A stretch of DNA of 9,705 nucleotides from UBA9865 sp035647835 (GTDB taxonomy: Bacteria; Bacillota; Dethiobacteria; Dethiobacterales; Dethiobacteraceae): positions 1-9,705 of the forward strand of contig DASRMS010000068.1 of the NCBI GenBank assembly GCA_035647835.1, in the 5' to 3' direction. Positions 1-6,876 of the stretch are shown piece after piece. The notes below the pieces were generated by a model. It ran no database searches. It had not been told where the DNA came from and was given only the letters and a program-made list of their open reading frames with translations. The position numbers and the translations under genes were made by a program. Positions within the stretch are counted from its first letter, which is position 1, and each line of letters begins with the position of its first letter.

Positions 1-582
1 AGAAACACCCGCAATCGCTTGTCCTTCTTCCCCCTGCTTCAAACGCACTACTTGCGCTGTAGCTTCCAGGACATGATCAACTTCATCTAAAGGAATCCAC
101 ACACTGATTTCTGTGCCTATCGGCAGGGCAACTGAAGTTAAAATACTTGCCCCCCCGCGGGAAATATCCAGCAAACATGCCTGATGCCAGTCCTGTCCCA
201 GTGGACTATCTGGCTGTTCCGCGAGAATATAAATAATTTCTGCTGTTTTTAAACGGTAATCAAGGCGCTGCTCTCGCCGTTCGAGCGGGGTAGCTTGTTT
301 TATCTGAATCAGAGCAGCATCCTCATTAAAACTAGCGATTGTCGCCTGACAGGCATAGATAGCATCATCAGGGACAGTAAAGGAAATGATGACTTCACTT
401 TGCGGCTTCAGAGCTTTAAGCTGGCGCATATCTGGAGTTGTGACCTGTAAAAGAAGAGTCTTCACCAGTACATCCACCACTTTTGCCCGGCAAGTTAAGT
501 CGGCATGACTGTTGGTAAGCGATACCTGCTTACCAACAGCTATTTTTTTTTGTTGAACAGCTCCTGCAATAGTAATCGGCAC
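1..582 (-). CDS. PilZ-domain c-di-GMP-binding protein, YcgR/YpfA-like (partial, 3' end outside window)
   Basis: This is the first 194 codons of a protein that continues past the left edge. The PilZ signature is visible: RxxxR (R106-R110, in QRLDYR) followed by DxSxxG (D139, S141, G144, in DISRGG), the c-di-GMP-contacting motifs of the family. Residues 1-100 are beta-rich, with VGKQVSL near 16-22, and fit the YcgR-type N-terminal domain in front of PilZ. Such proteins usually act as c-di-GMP effectors, often braking the flagellar motor; that role here is inferred from family. No signal peptide or membrane helix is seen, so it should be cytosolic. The start is a GTG at 580-582: an in-frame stop lies only six codons upstream (598-600), and AGGGGGAT at 592-599 gives a ribosome site. 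If it has the usual family length, only about 20-30 residues are missing. Confidence 0.85.
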   Translation of the reverse strand, partial: MPITIAGAVQQKKIAVGKQVSLTNSHADLTCRAKVVDVLVKTLLLQVTTPDMRQLKALKPQSEVIISFTVPDDAIYACQATIASFNEDAALIQIKQATPLERREQRLDYRLKTAEIIYILAEQPDSPLGQDWHQACLLDISRGGASILTSVALPIGTEISVWIPLDEVDHVLEATAQVVRLKQGEEGQAIAGVS

Positions 583-759
583 GGCACTGTAATCCCCCTA
601 AACAACTTAATTTTAAAAAAACTATAAGGCAAATTACCAAGCTCATTCTATTAATTACTAATTCTCGACTGTTTTGCACTTTCCTTCCTGTTCAACTCAC
701 ACTATTGATAAATAATTATCTTACGGCGTTAAAATTCAACCTATGGAAAATAGACAGCA

Positions 760-787
760 AAAAGCTGAAGCTCTCGCTTCAGCTTTT
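760..787 (-). terminator. Rho-independent terminator of the SleB-type hydrolase gene
   Basis: A perfect 12-bp stem (760-771 pairing with 776-787) encloses a 4-base loop. Read on the minus strand, the stem ends in a run of six T residues. It lies just 3' of the hydrolase stop codon at 791-793, which is where the transcript should end. On the plus strand the T run is only four, so the terminator works best for the minus strand. Confidence 0.9.
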
Positions 788-790
788 GTG

Positions 791-1564
791 TTATTTGAAG
801 AAGACATGGTTGCCGATGGTAACAGTAACAGGTTGCTGCCTTACCCACTGATTAGTAGTTTTACGAGGGTTATAGAAACCGGTTGCCCCCGAAGTAGGAT
901 CTGCACCATTAATAGCTTCCGTTGCAGCCCGACGGGCACTGTCAGCAGCAGGCTGACTAATACGGCCATCAAGCACTGGACTATATTGGTAGTATCCATT
1001 CACAACCTGGTAGATTACACCAGAGATAGTGTTAGGAAAACGAGGGCTGCCTAGACGATTGAGAATTGTTGCTGCCACAGCTACTTGTCCTTGGTAAGAC
1101 TCACCGCCTGCCTCAGCCTGTACTAGTCGCGCTAATAAATCTAATTCACTGGCAGAAAATGTCCGACCGCTGCGGTCAGGCAGGTTTGTTTGCCCGGCTT
1201 TTGCTCCGGGGATGACAAGTTTAGCACCAATGTTAATTGTATTAACATTAGCTATTTTGTTTGCAGCCGCAATCGCAGCTACTGTCGTTTTGTAATGTTG
1301 CGAGATTTTCCATAACGTCTCTCCGGGCTGCACTGTATGCACAACCTGTGCACCTGCGCCTGGTATCGCCAAAACTTGTCCCACTTCGAGATGATTTACA
1401 TTTGATAGACTATTTTCCTTGGCGAGTGCCGCCACCGTGGTATTGTAATGTTGCGAAATTTTCCACAACGTTTCCCCGGGCTGTACGACATGACTTGCCA
1501 GCGCCTGTCCTGCCATTAACAAGACTAAAACTGCAGTTAAAATCCCCAAAAAACTTTTCCTCAA
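791..1564 (-). CDS. Secreted cell wall hydrolase: two LysM domains plus SleB-type Hydrolase_2 domain
   Basis: This 257-residue protein probably hydrolyses peptidoglycan outside the membrane, in vegetative wall or spore cortex. Residues 1-23 form a signal peptide (RK, then a hydrophobic core to MAGQALA) with likely cleavage after ALA. Two LysM peptidoglycan-binding domains follow (about 26-69 and 76-120), each with the core VQPGETLWKISQHY. The C-terminal 110 residues match the Hydrolase_2 (SleB/CwlJ) fold: LARLVQAEAGGESYQGQVAV contains the probable catalytic glutamate E151, followed by ILNRL and a GFYNP motif. Classic SleB has a different peptidoglycan-binding domain, so this is a LysM relative and not SleB itself. 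The start chosen is TTG at 1562-1564, with GGGAGGT (1573-1579) eight bases upstream and the signal peptide beginning at once. An upstream ATG at 1678 would add 38 residues with no ribosome site and is unlikely. Transcription is divergent from the YolD-like gene. Confidence 0.88.
   Translation of the reverse strand: MRKSFLGILTAVLVLLMAGQALASHVVQPGETLWKISQHYNTTVAALAKENSLSNVNHLEVGQVLAIPGAGAQVVHTVQPGETLWKISQHYKTTVAAIAAANKIANVNTINIGAKLVIPGAKAGQTNLPDRSGRTFSASELDLLARLVQAEAGGESYQGQVAVAATILNRLGSPRFPNTISGVIYQVVNGYYQYSPVLDGRISQPAADSARRAATEAINGADPTSGATGFYNPRKTTNQWVRQQPVTVTIGNHVFFK
1290..1486 (-). repeat. Near-identical LysM core repeats within the hydrolase gene
   Basis: Two 44-base copies (1290-1333 and 1443-1486) encode the same LysM core and differ at only five positions, which appear to be synonymous. 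The spacing is 153 bases, or 51 codons. This fits duplication of a LysM unit within the gene, with the rest of each domain having diverged further. Confidence 0.8.
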
Positions 1565-1572
1565 AGTTATGT

Positions 1573-1619
1573 ACCTCCCATATAATATGTTATGTAAACC
1601 ATTATATAGGGGGGAGGTC
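1573..1619. promoter_or_regulatory. Imperfect dyad between divergent genes with mirrored -10-like and SD-like elements
   Basis: ACCTCCC plus ATATAAT (1573-1586) faces ATTATAT plus AGGGGGGAGGT (1601-1619), forming an imperfect inverted repeat. On the minus strand, TATAAT (1601-1606) can serve as a -10 box for the hydrolase gene, with a poor -35 (TTGCTG, 19-base spacer), and GGGAGGT is its ribosome site. On the plus strand the arm ends in a strong SD-like GGGGGGAGGT just before an ATG at 1620. CATATTA on the minus strand also resembles a sigma-G/sigma-F -10 box, but it lies too close to the ribosome site to be convincing. Confidence 0.4.
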
Positions 1620-1622
1620 ATG
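1609..1622 (+). promoter_or_regulatory. Strong alternative ribosome site and ATG, in frame with the YolD-like gene
   Basis: GGGGGGAGGT (1609-1619 region) precedes an ATG at 1620-1622 by one or two bases from the purine run, which is closer than usual. The frame continues without a stop into the YolD-like gene, adding 65 residues with a hydrophobic stretch (SVLYYSACFYSLVNMTFLLL). The promoter and LexA box lying inside this extension argue that it is mostly untranslated. Confidence 0.3.
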
Positions 1623-1748
1623 GCCAGCAAACCTGCTATCCCGGGGAATAAGCGCAAGTTATTAAGTAATCTTAACAATTTGTTAAGCGTTCTTTATTAT
1701 TCAGCCTGTTTTTATAGCTTGGTAAATATGACCTTCCTGTTACTACTA

Positions 1749-1777
1749 TTTACAGTTAAAGCGGGGTATGTTAAACT
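1749..1777 (+). promoter_or_regulatory. Sigma-A-like promoter of the YolD-like gene
   Basis: TTTACA (1749-1754, five of six matches to TTGACA), a 17-base spacer and TAAACT (1772-1777, four of six matches to TATAAT) predict a start near 1784. This lies immediately before the LexA-type box and about 30 bases before the ATG at 1815. The geometry supports both the promoter and the short-form start of the gene. Confidence 0.5.
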
Positions 1778-1784
1778 TACCTTG

Positions 1785-1798
1785 CAAACATATGTTCG
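1785..1798. promoter_or_regulatory. LexA (DinR) operator, SOS box
   Basis: On the minus strand the site reads CGAACATATGTTTG. It matches 13 of 14 positions of the Bacillus subtilis LexA box (CGAACRNRYGTTYC), with symmetric GAAC/AAAC half-sites around ATAT. It sits at the predicted transcription start, between promoter and ribosome site, where a bound repressor would block transcription. LexA binding is inferred from the motif alone. Confidence 0.72.
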
Positions 1799-1814
1799 AT
1801 TTGGAGGTAAAAAA

Positions 1815-2126
1815 ATGAGCCATGCCCGCTTTCCTTCCACTCACCTGATCTTGCCCGAGTTTCGGCAAGTGGCCCTTAAGCCAACAGTTATCCCAGAAGT
1901 AATCCAGCGTGAAAAAAACAAGCAAGAATTTCAACGCCTACTTGACATTTCACTGCGCAGTAAAGTTGTTTTGCACATCATTAGTACAAACGAAGCCGGT
2001 TCCCTTAAAACAACAGGAATTGTTAAAACTATTGACCATAACTCTGGCCTTCTCTTGATTCAAACTTTAGAAGGTCCACGACGCATTCAATCCCATGAAG
2101 TACAAGATGTTTTAGCAGAAGTCTAA
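1815..2126 (+). CDS. YolD-like family protein, probably SOS-regulated
   Basis: This 103-residue protein has the YolD-like pattern: a short N-terminal segment with LILPEF (about 12-17), a charged helical middle (IQREKNKQEFQRLLDISL), and a C-terminal beta-rich part in which TTGIVKTIDHNSGLLLIQT resembles the family's G-x-I-x-x-I-D core. Bacillus YolD proteins partner Y-family translesion polymerases (UvrX/YqjW) and belong to the SOS response; the LexA-type box just upstream independently points the same way. No polymerase gene adjoins it here. The ATG at 1815 has GGAGGT (1803-1808) with a 6-base spacer and follows the predicted promoter. The frame stays open upstream to an ATG at 1620 with its own strong ribosome site, so a 168-residue form with a hydrophobic N-terminal extension cannot be excluded. 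The family call is from remembered motifs. Confidence 0.68.
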   Translation: MSHARFPSTHLILPEFRQVALKPTVIPEVIQREKNKQEFQRLLDISLRSKVVLHIISTNEAGSLKTTGIVKTIDHNSGLLLIQTLEGPRRIQSHEVQDVLAEV

Positions 2127-2160
2127 TCTTCTGACCCCATTATCCGGAAATGAACGTGCT

Positions 2161-2181
2161 AATTATTAAAATTTATTAATT
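2161..2181 (+). terminator. Possible weak AT-only terminator after the YolD-like gene
   Basis: A near-palindromic AT-only stretch starting 34 bases after the stop codon can fold into a weak stem and is followed by T-rich sequence (TTTTCACTTTTTC). No GC-rich stem exists between this gene and the next, so read-through into the CotH operon is possible. Confidence 0.25.
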
Positions 2182-2253
2182 TTCACTTTTTCAGTAGGAA
2201 TTAGGGGGGTTAAATTGAATATGTTGTATTAATATGTCTGTTTTAGAAATCCT

Positions 2254-2268
2254 TTGTTGGTCCAACAA
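2254..2268. promoter_or_regulatory. Perfect 15-base palindrome in the leader of the CotH operon
   Basis: TTGTTGGTCCAACAA has 7-bp arms around a central T and lies 29 bases before the start of the CotH-like gene. It could be an operator or a small RNA hairpin. No clear sigma-A, sigma-E or sigma-K promoter was found in 2127-2297; TTGAAT at 2215-2220 is an isolated -35-like match. Confidence 0.3.
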
Positions 2269-2297
2269 GATAAGCAACATTTGCTAAGAGGTGTACC

Positions 2298-5255
2298 ATG
2301 GATTCTACTTTGTCTCAGCCACCAAGCAGACTGGGTAAAAAAATTCAAGCAAAACATCTGCTCCTTATGTTTTTTGTGCTGCTGATGTTCTTGCTTATTT
2401 TTTGCCGCAATATTTTTGGCAGCCATTCTTTGTACATTAATGAAGTCATGAGCAGCAATCAGTGTACTATCCCTGATGAAGACGGGGATTATGCCGATTG
2501 GTGTGAACTGTATAATGCTGGCACTACCAGTCTAGACCTAGAAGGTTATTGGCTTTCAGACGATCCCACTAATCCCTTAAGGTGGGAATTCCCAGCTGTG
2601 ACTATTGCCCCGGGAGAGTATCTATTAATTTTTACATCCGGTAAGGATCGCAGCGACCCCGCAGGACCTTATTTGCATACCAACTTCAGTTTAAGTGAGG
2701 GTGAGACGCTCATTGTAAGTTCGCCCGAAATGCGTCCCATTGACAGTGTGGAATTAGGGCCGCTTTATGCCAATGTCTCTTGGGGTCGTCACCCCAGGTC
2801 AAGCGATCTGTGGCTTTACTATCTTACTGCCACCCCGGGTGTCGCTAATGCCACACTTGGCTACGAACAGTTTACCAGGGAACCTGCCAAAAATATTAAT
2901 GTGCAAATTAATGAATTTATGACAACGAATAGAACATCAATCATGGATCTTGATGGAGATTTATCGGACTGGATTGAATTCTATAATGCTGGCGACACAG
3001 AACAGAATCTAGAAGGGTTTTGGTTGTCAGATAGTTCAGATGACCCTTTTAAATGGCGTTTCCCGGAAATTATTCTGCAGCCAGGTGAATATCTGCTGGT
3101 CTTTGCTTCAGGTAAAAACAGTACAGCTGACAAGCATAATTTACATACCAATTTTAAATTAAATCAAACACAAGAACAGTTGGTCTTTAGTACTGCCGAG
3201 GGGCACAGTATCGAGGAAATAGACTTCTCACAGATGATTGCGAATGTCTCCTATGGGCGGTCACCAGACTCCACAGCATGGTTCTACTACCCGCTGCCCA
3301 CCCCTGGCCGAGGCAATGAAACACAGGGACACAAAAATTTAACCGGCACAACTTTGCCGTTAAGTTATCAATTACATCTTAATGAAGTACAAACTATGAA
3401 CCGCAGTACACTACATGACGAAGATGGCGATTTTACTGACTGGATTGAACTCTATAACGCTGGTACTAGCCCCATTGATTTAGCTGGCTTTGGCTTGTCA
3501 GATCAAGAAGCAGAGCCTTTCCGCTGGAAGCTTCCTGCAGTAACCATGGAGCCGCAAAGTTATTTGTTGGTCTTTGCTTCGGGTAAAGATCGGCGTACCC
3601 CCGCCAAAAATCTGCACACCAATTTCAAGCTTAATCTAAGTGGCGAAACTATTTTACTTACCGCGCCCTCTGGTGAAAGAGTCGATTCTTTAGTAACAGG
3701 TAGGCTGGAAAGCGGCCTGTCTGCCGGACGCTATCCTGATGGTGCCAACGGCAGGCATTTTTTTATGCAGCCGTCTCCTGGTGCCAGCAATACTGGTACC
3801 CCGCTGACGGGCAGAGCACCAGAGCCTGTCTTTTCAACACCAGGCGGCTTTTATGATGACACCATCACCTTAACGCTTGCCCCTAGCCTTTCTCTAGCAG
3901 GTGCCGTGATTCGCTACACCACAAATGGTCAGGAACCAACAGCTAATTCGCCCTTATACAAGTCACCGCTTAGTCTGAACAAAACAACAATCATTAGAGC
4001 AAAATGCTTTGCTAATGGCCTGCTCGCCAGCAAGACAGCGAACAATTCCTATTTTATTAAAGAAAACACACCGCTTACTGTCATCTCCATCCTCATCGAT
4101 CCGCAGGATTTATGGGATAAAAAGCAGGGAATTTATGTCCTTGGCAGCAATGCAGATCCAGAGTTCCCGCATGTGGGTGCTAACTTCTGGCAAGACTGGG
4201 AAAAACCCAGCCATCTGCAATTATATGAAACTAATGGCAAACTTGGCTTAAGTACTGATGTAGGCCTACGCATCGGCGGTCAGTACAGTCGTGCCATGCC
4301 ACAAAAAGCTTTTAATATTTTCGCCCGCAATCAGTATGGCAGCGATGTTTTAGAATATCCTTTTTTCCCGGACAAAGAACTTACTACACAAAAAGCTATT
4401 ACGCTGCGACAATCTGGGCAGGACGCTACCATGAGTAAAATTCGTGATTGCCTGATGACCAGCTTACTTAGTGAAACAACATTAGATTATCAAGCTTACC
4501 GTCCTGCCATTGTTTATCTTAACGGGGAATATTGGGGCATTTACAATATTCGTGAAAGAATCAATGAATACTTTCTTGCCTATAATCATGATCTCAACCC
4601 ACAGCAAATAGACTTGTTACAAGGCAATACCATTGTACGTGCCGGCGACAGCAAACACTATGTAGCTATGCGTGAGTTTGTGGCGGACCATGACATGAGT
4701 AAACAAGAAAACTACGACTATTTGCAGACACAAATGGACCTAGATAATTTCATCGATTATTGGCTTGCCGAAATCTACTTTGCTAACACCGATAATGCCA
4801 ATATTCGCTTTTGGCGGGAAAAAAGTGATGCAGGTAAATGGCGTTGGATTGTTTATGATACTGATTGGGGTTTCTTTAATGTTAATCACAATACACTTGC
4901 TTCTGTCACCAATCCTGAAGGTACCGGCGTTGGCCGTAATCTCTACACTACCCTTTTGGTTAACCTTTTAAAAAATAAAGACTTCAAAACAAAGTTTATC
5001 CAGCGCGGTGCTTATCATCTTAAGCATACTTTTTCTGCCGAGCGTGTAATCCAACGCATTGACGAAATGGCCAGTGTGATCGAACCAGAAATGCCTAAAC
5101 ATCTTAAACGTTGGGGAGGGTCCATGAGTGAATGGCAGTATCACATCCAGCGGCTAAAGAATTTTGCCGAAAAAAGGCCAGCCCTTGTAGCAAACCATTT
5201 CCAAAATAAGTTTAACTTAAGTTCTAAAGAAATGGAGATTTTCACTGCTAGGTAA
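2298..5255 (+). CDS. Membrane-anchored CotH kinase-family protein with three lamin-tail domains and a chitobiase-C-like domain
   Basis: This 985-residue protein starts with a basic segment and one hydrophobic helix (about 20-36) without an obvious cleavage site, so it is probably anchored with the rest outside. Three lamin-tail domains follow (about 45-185, 200-345, 358-500), each with INE/LNE, a DEDGDxxDW-like acidic stretch, ELYNAG or EFYNAG, SGK and LHTNF. Residues about 508-590 form a chitobiase/hexosaminidase C-terminal-like domain (PVFSTPGGFY, RYTTNGQEPT). From 591 on lies the CotH domain: R658-K670 (RIGGQYSRAMPQK), NGEYWGIYNIRERINEYF (R752, E753, R754) and YDTDWGF (D854, D856). CotH of Bacillus spores is an atypical kinase acting on coat proteins; activity here is inferred. 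The ATG has GAGGTG four to five bases upstream. It is first in an operon, 34 bases before the DUF4956 gene. The lamin-tail domains may bind a surface polymer or target. Confidence 0.9.
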   Translation: MDSTLSQPPSRLGKKIQAKHLLLMFFVLLMFLLIFCRNIFGSHSLYINEVMSSNQCTIPDEDGDYADWCELYNAGTTSLDLEGYWLSDDPTNPLRWEFPAVTIAPGEYLLIFTSGKDRSDPAGPYLHTNFSLSEGETLIVSSPEMRPIDSVELGPLYANVSWGRHPRSSDLWLYYLTATPGVANATLGYEQFTREPAKNINVQINEFMTTNRTSIMDLDGDLSDWIEFYNAGDTEQNLEGFWLSDSSDDPFKWRFPEIILQPGEYLLVFASGKNSTADKHNLHTNFKLNQTQEQLVFSTAEGHSIEEIDFSQMIANVSYGRSPDSTAWFYYPLPTPGRGNETQGHKNLTGTTLPLSYQLHLNEVQTMNRSTLHDEDGDFTDWIELYNAGTSPIDLAGFGLSDQEAEPFRWKLPAVTMEPQSYLLVFASGKDRRTPAKNLHTNFKLNLSGETILLTAPSGERVDSLVTGRLESGLSAGRYPDGANGRHFFMQPSPGASNTGTPLTGRAPEPVFSTPGGFYDDTITLTLAPSLSLAGAVIRYTTNGQEPTANSPLYKSPLSLNKTTIIRAKCFANGLLASKTANNSYFIKENTPLTVISILIDPQDLWDKKQGIYVLGSNADPEFPHVGANFWQDWEKPSHLQLYETNGKLGLSTDVGLRIGGQYSRAMPQKAFNIFARNQYGSDVLEYPFFPDKELTTQKAITLRQSGQDATMSKIRDCLMTSLLSETTLDYQAYRPAIVYLNGEYWGIYNIRERINEYFLAYNHDLNPQQIDLLQGNTIVRAGDSKHYVAMREFVADHDMSKQENYDYLQTQMDLDNFIDYWLAEIYFANTDNANIRFWREKSDAGKWRWIVYDTDWGFFNVNHNTLASVTNPEGTGVGRNLYTTLLVNLLKNKDFKTKFIQRGAYHLKHTFSAERVIQRIDEMASVIEPEMPKHLKRWGGSMSEWQYHIQRLKNFAEKRPALVANHFQNKFNLSSKEMEIFTAR

Positions 5256-5289
5256 TAAATAGTGATTTAATCACGAAAGGAGACAAACT

Positions 5290-5970
5290 ATGTGGCGTGA
5301 ATTTACTGAGTTACTACTAATCTCAGGCGATATGGCATTAAACCTATTTGTTTCACTTATTCTTTCTTTCTTAATTAGCTTAGGAATTGCCATGCTCTAC
5401 CGCAGTACCCATCGCGGTTTAAATTACGAACATTCCTTCGTTAACACCCTCGTGCTTTTGGCTCCCATTGTAACCTTGGTGATGTTATTCATTCGAGGTG
5501 ATTTAGTTCTCTCCCTGGGTCTGGTAGGATCACTTTCCATCATTCGCTTCCGTACCCCCATTAAGGACAGCCGTGATATGGTTTATATCTTCTGGGTCAT
5601 TGCAGTAGGCTTAGGCTGCGGCACTAATAACTGGACCTTAGTCTTAATCTCCACCCTGCTGTTGGCCATAGTTGTCTCCCTGCTTTACCTCTTTGAATAC
5701 GGTCGTCCGCATCACACAGACTTTGTGATGGTCATTTCCGGTACCTCTCACTTTCTGCCGACCGATGCCGAAACGATTATTAAACAGCACACCATGATGG
5801 CACATATGCGCTCCCACGAAATTAACGATGAACACTGGGAAATTATTTTTGAATTACGTTTCTCGCGCACACAAGAAAAAAACGCCACTAACATGCTGCA
5901 AGAAATTCAAGCTCTGGCTGGAGTTACTCGCGTCTCCTTACTAGCGCCACAGTTAGCTCTACCGATTTAA
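5290..5970 (+). CDS. DUF4956 family four-helix membrane protein
   Basis: This 226-residue protein has four predicted membrane helices at about 17-37, 51-68, 97-111 and 115-135, then a soluble C-terminal domain (138-226) with an alternating beta/alpha pattern. The segment at 77-111 carries the family signature: GLVGSLSIIRFRTPIKDSRD followed by a hydrophobic YIFWVIAVGLGCG. The conserved charged stretch RFRTPIKDSRD sits between helices 2 and 3 and may be a re-entrant or cytosolic functional loop. The biochemical function is not known to me. DUF4956 genes recur next to VTC-domain and CotH-domain genes, which suggests a shared membrane process. The start ATG has AAAGGAG seven bases upstream. The gene lies 34 bases after the CotH-like gene and 22 bases before the VTC-type gene, so all three should share a transcript. 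Confidence 0.88.
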   Translation: MWREFTELLLISGDMALNLFVSLILSFLISLGIAMLYRSTHRGLNYEHSFVNTLVLLAPIVTLVMLFIRGDLVLSLGLVGSLSIIRFRTPIKDSRDMVYIFWVIAVGLGCGTNNWTLVLISTLLLAIVVSLLYLFEYGRPHHTDFVMVISGTSHFLPTDAETIIKQHTMMAHMRSHEINDEHWEIIFELRFSRTQEKNATNMLQEIQALAGVTRVSLLAPQLALPI

Positions 5971-5992
5971 CAGTCAAGGGAGATGAAACTAG

Positions 5993-6808
5993 ATGCTTGC
6001 CCGCAAAGAAGTCTGGAAAACCTGGAGGTTCGAACTAAAGTATCGTCTGACACTGCAGCAATACTATCAATTCCGTAATGCCCTCGTCCCTTATATGGAA
6101 CAGGATCCTTACACTAAACCAACCGGCTCGTACCTAGTGCGCAGTCTTTACTTTGATACCTATGACTACCAAGCTTACCACGAAAAAGTTAACGGTGACT
6201 ATGGTCGCATCAAAATTCGTGTACGTGCCTATACCGACTCCCCTGTCGGCGACCCACCGTTACGTGTAGAATTAAAAACACGCTGGGGCTCAGCCATGGA
6301 GAAATATAGCTGCTTTACCACCGCCACTATCTATAATCAATTTATGCACACCCACCATTGGCCAGAAGATGAAACTAATCCTGTGCTCATAGAATTTGCG
6401 CGGCTCTATCACTTAAGAACACTGCGTCCACAGCTGCTGGTGCAATATCAACGCCAAGGTTTCAAGGCCAGAGACAATAGCAACCTCCGTATTACCTTTG
6501 ACAGCTATGTCTCCAGTGCCAGTGCGGAAACAATTTTCCCCGAAGAACCTTTCTTGCGCGCACAACAACCACACGAAATTATTCTGGAAATAAAATGCCA
6601 AAAAGACCACCCCCGCTGGCTGTCACAATTAGTCAGGCAACATGGCCTTAAACTACAAGCTAATAGTAAATATGCCCGCGGCATAGAAATCTCCCGTCCC
6701 GATGTAGTAACTCCCAGGTGGAGTCAAGGCTACTATGATCATCAAGCTGCTTCCTCTGCCATGCTCAGTAAGCACCAGCAGCGCTCCTTATCAAAATTTG
6801 ATGGTTAG
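5993..6808 (+). CDS. VTC-domain protein (polyphosphate polymerase fold, triphosphate-tunnel superfamily)
   Basis: This 271-residue protein matches the VTC domain in full and has no signal or membrane segment, so it is probably cytosolic. Tunnel-type basic and acidic residues occur in the expected order: RFELKYRL (12-19), VRSLYFDT (49-56), EKVNGDYGRIKIRVRAY (64-80, with R72, K74, R76, R78), RVELKTR (91-97), K104, QYQRQGF (151-157), ILEIKCQ (197-203; E199, K201) and SKYARG (225-230). In yeast Vtc4 this fold makes polyphosphate from ATP; the bacterial homologues are named for the domain and their activity is mostly untested. GGGAG lies about ten bases before the ATG. As the last gene of the CotH/DUF4956 operon, it could supply polyphosphate or bind a phosphorylated ligand for the membrane partner. 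No key residue looks lost. Confidence 0.88.
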   Translation: MLARKEVWKTWRFELKYRLTLQQYYQFRNALVPYMEQDPYTKPTGSYLVRSLYFDTYDYQAYHEKVNGDYGRIKIRVRAYTDSPVGDPPLRVELKTRWGSAMEKYSCFTTATIYNQFMHTHHWPEDETNPVLIEFARLYHLRTLRPQLLVQYQRQGFKARDNSNLRITFDSYVSSASAETIFPEEPFLRAQQPHEIILEIKCQKDHPRWLSQLVRQHGLKLQANSKYARGIEISRPDVVTPRWSQGYYDHQAASSAMLSKHQQRSLSKFDG

Positions 6809-6825
6809 GCTAGAATTTAACTACA

Positions 6826-6871
6826 ACAACAGCAACGCCTCTGGTCTTATCACCAGAGGCGTTGCTGTTGT
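6826..6871. terminator. Long perfect hairpin between convergent genes, probable shared transcript end
   Basis: A 20-bp perfect stem (6826-6845 pairing with 6852-6871) with a 6-base loop lies 18 bases after the VTC gene stop and just beyond the stop of the convergent small gene. Neither strand has a proper T run after the stem (AAACTTTAA on plus, AGTTAAATTC on minus). It may be a 3'-end-stabilising or factor-assisted terminator instead of a classic one. Confidence 0.6.
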
Positions 6872-6876
6872 AAACT

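Noticed and set aside
743..1054. 103-codon plus-strand open frame
   Set aside because: It lies opposite the SleB-type hydrolase and its terminator, has no ribosome site and no family-like sequence.
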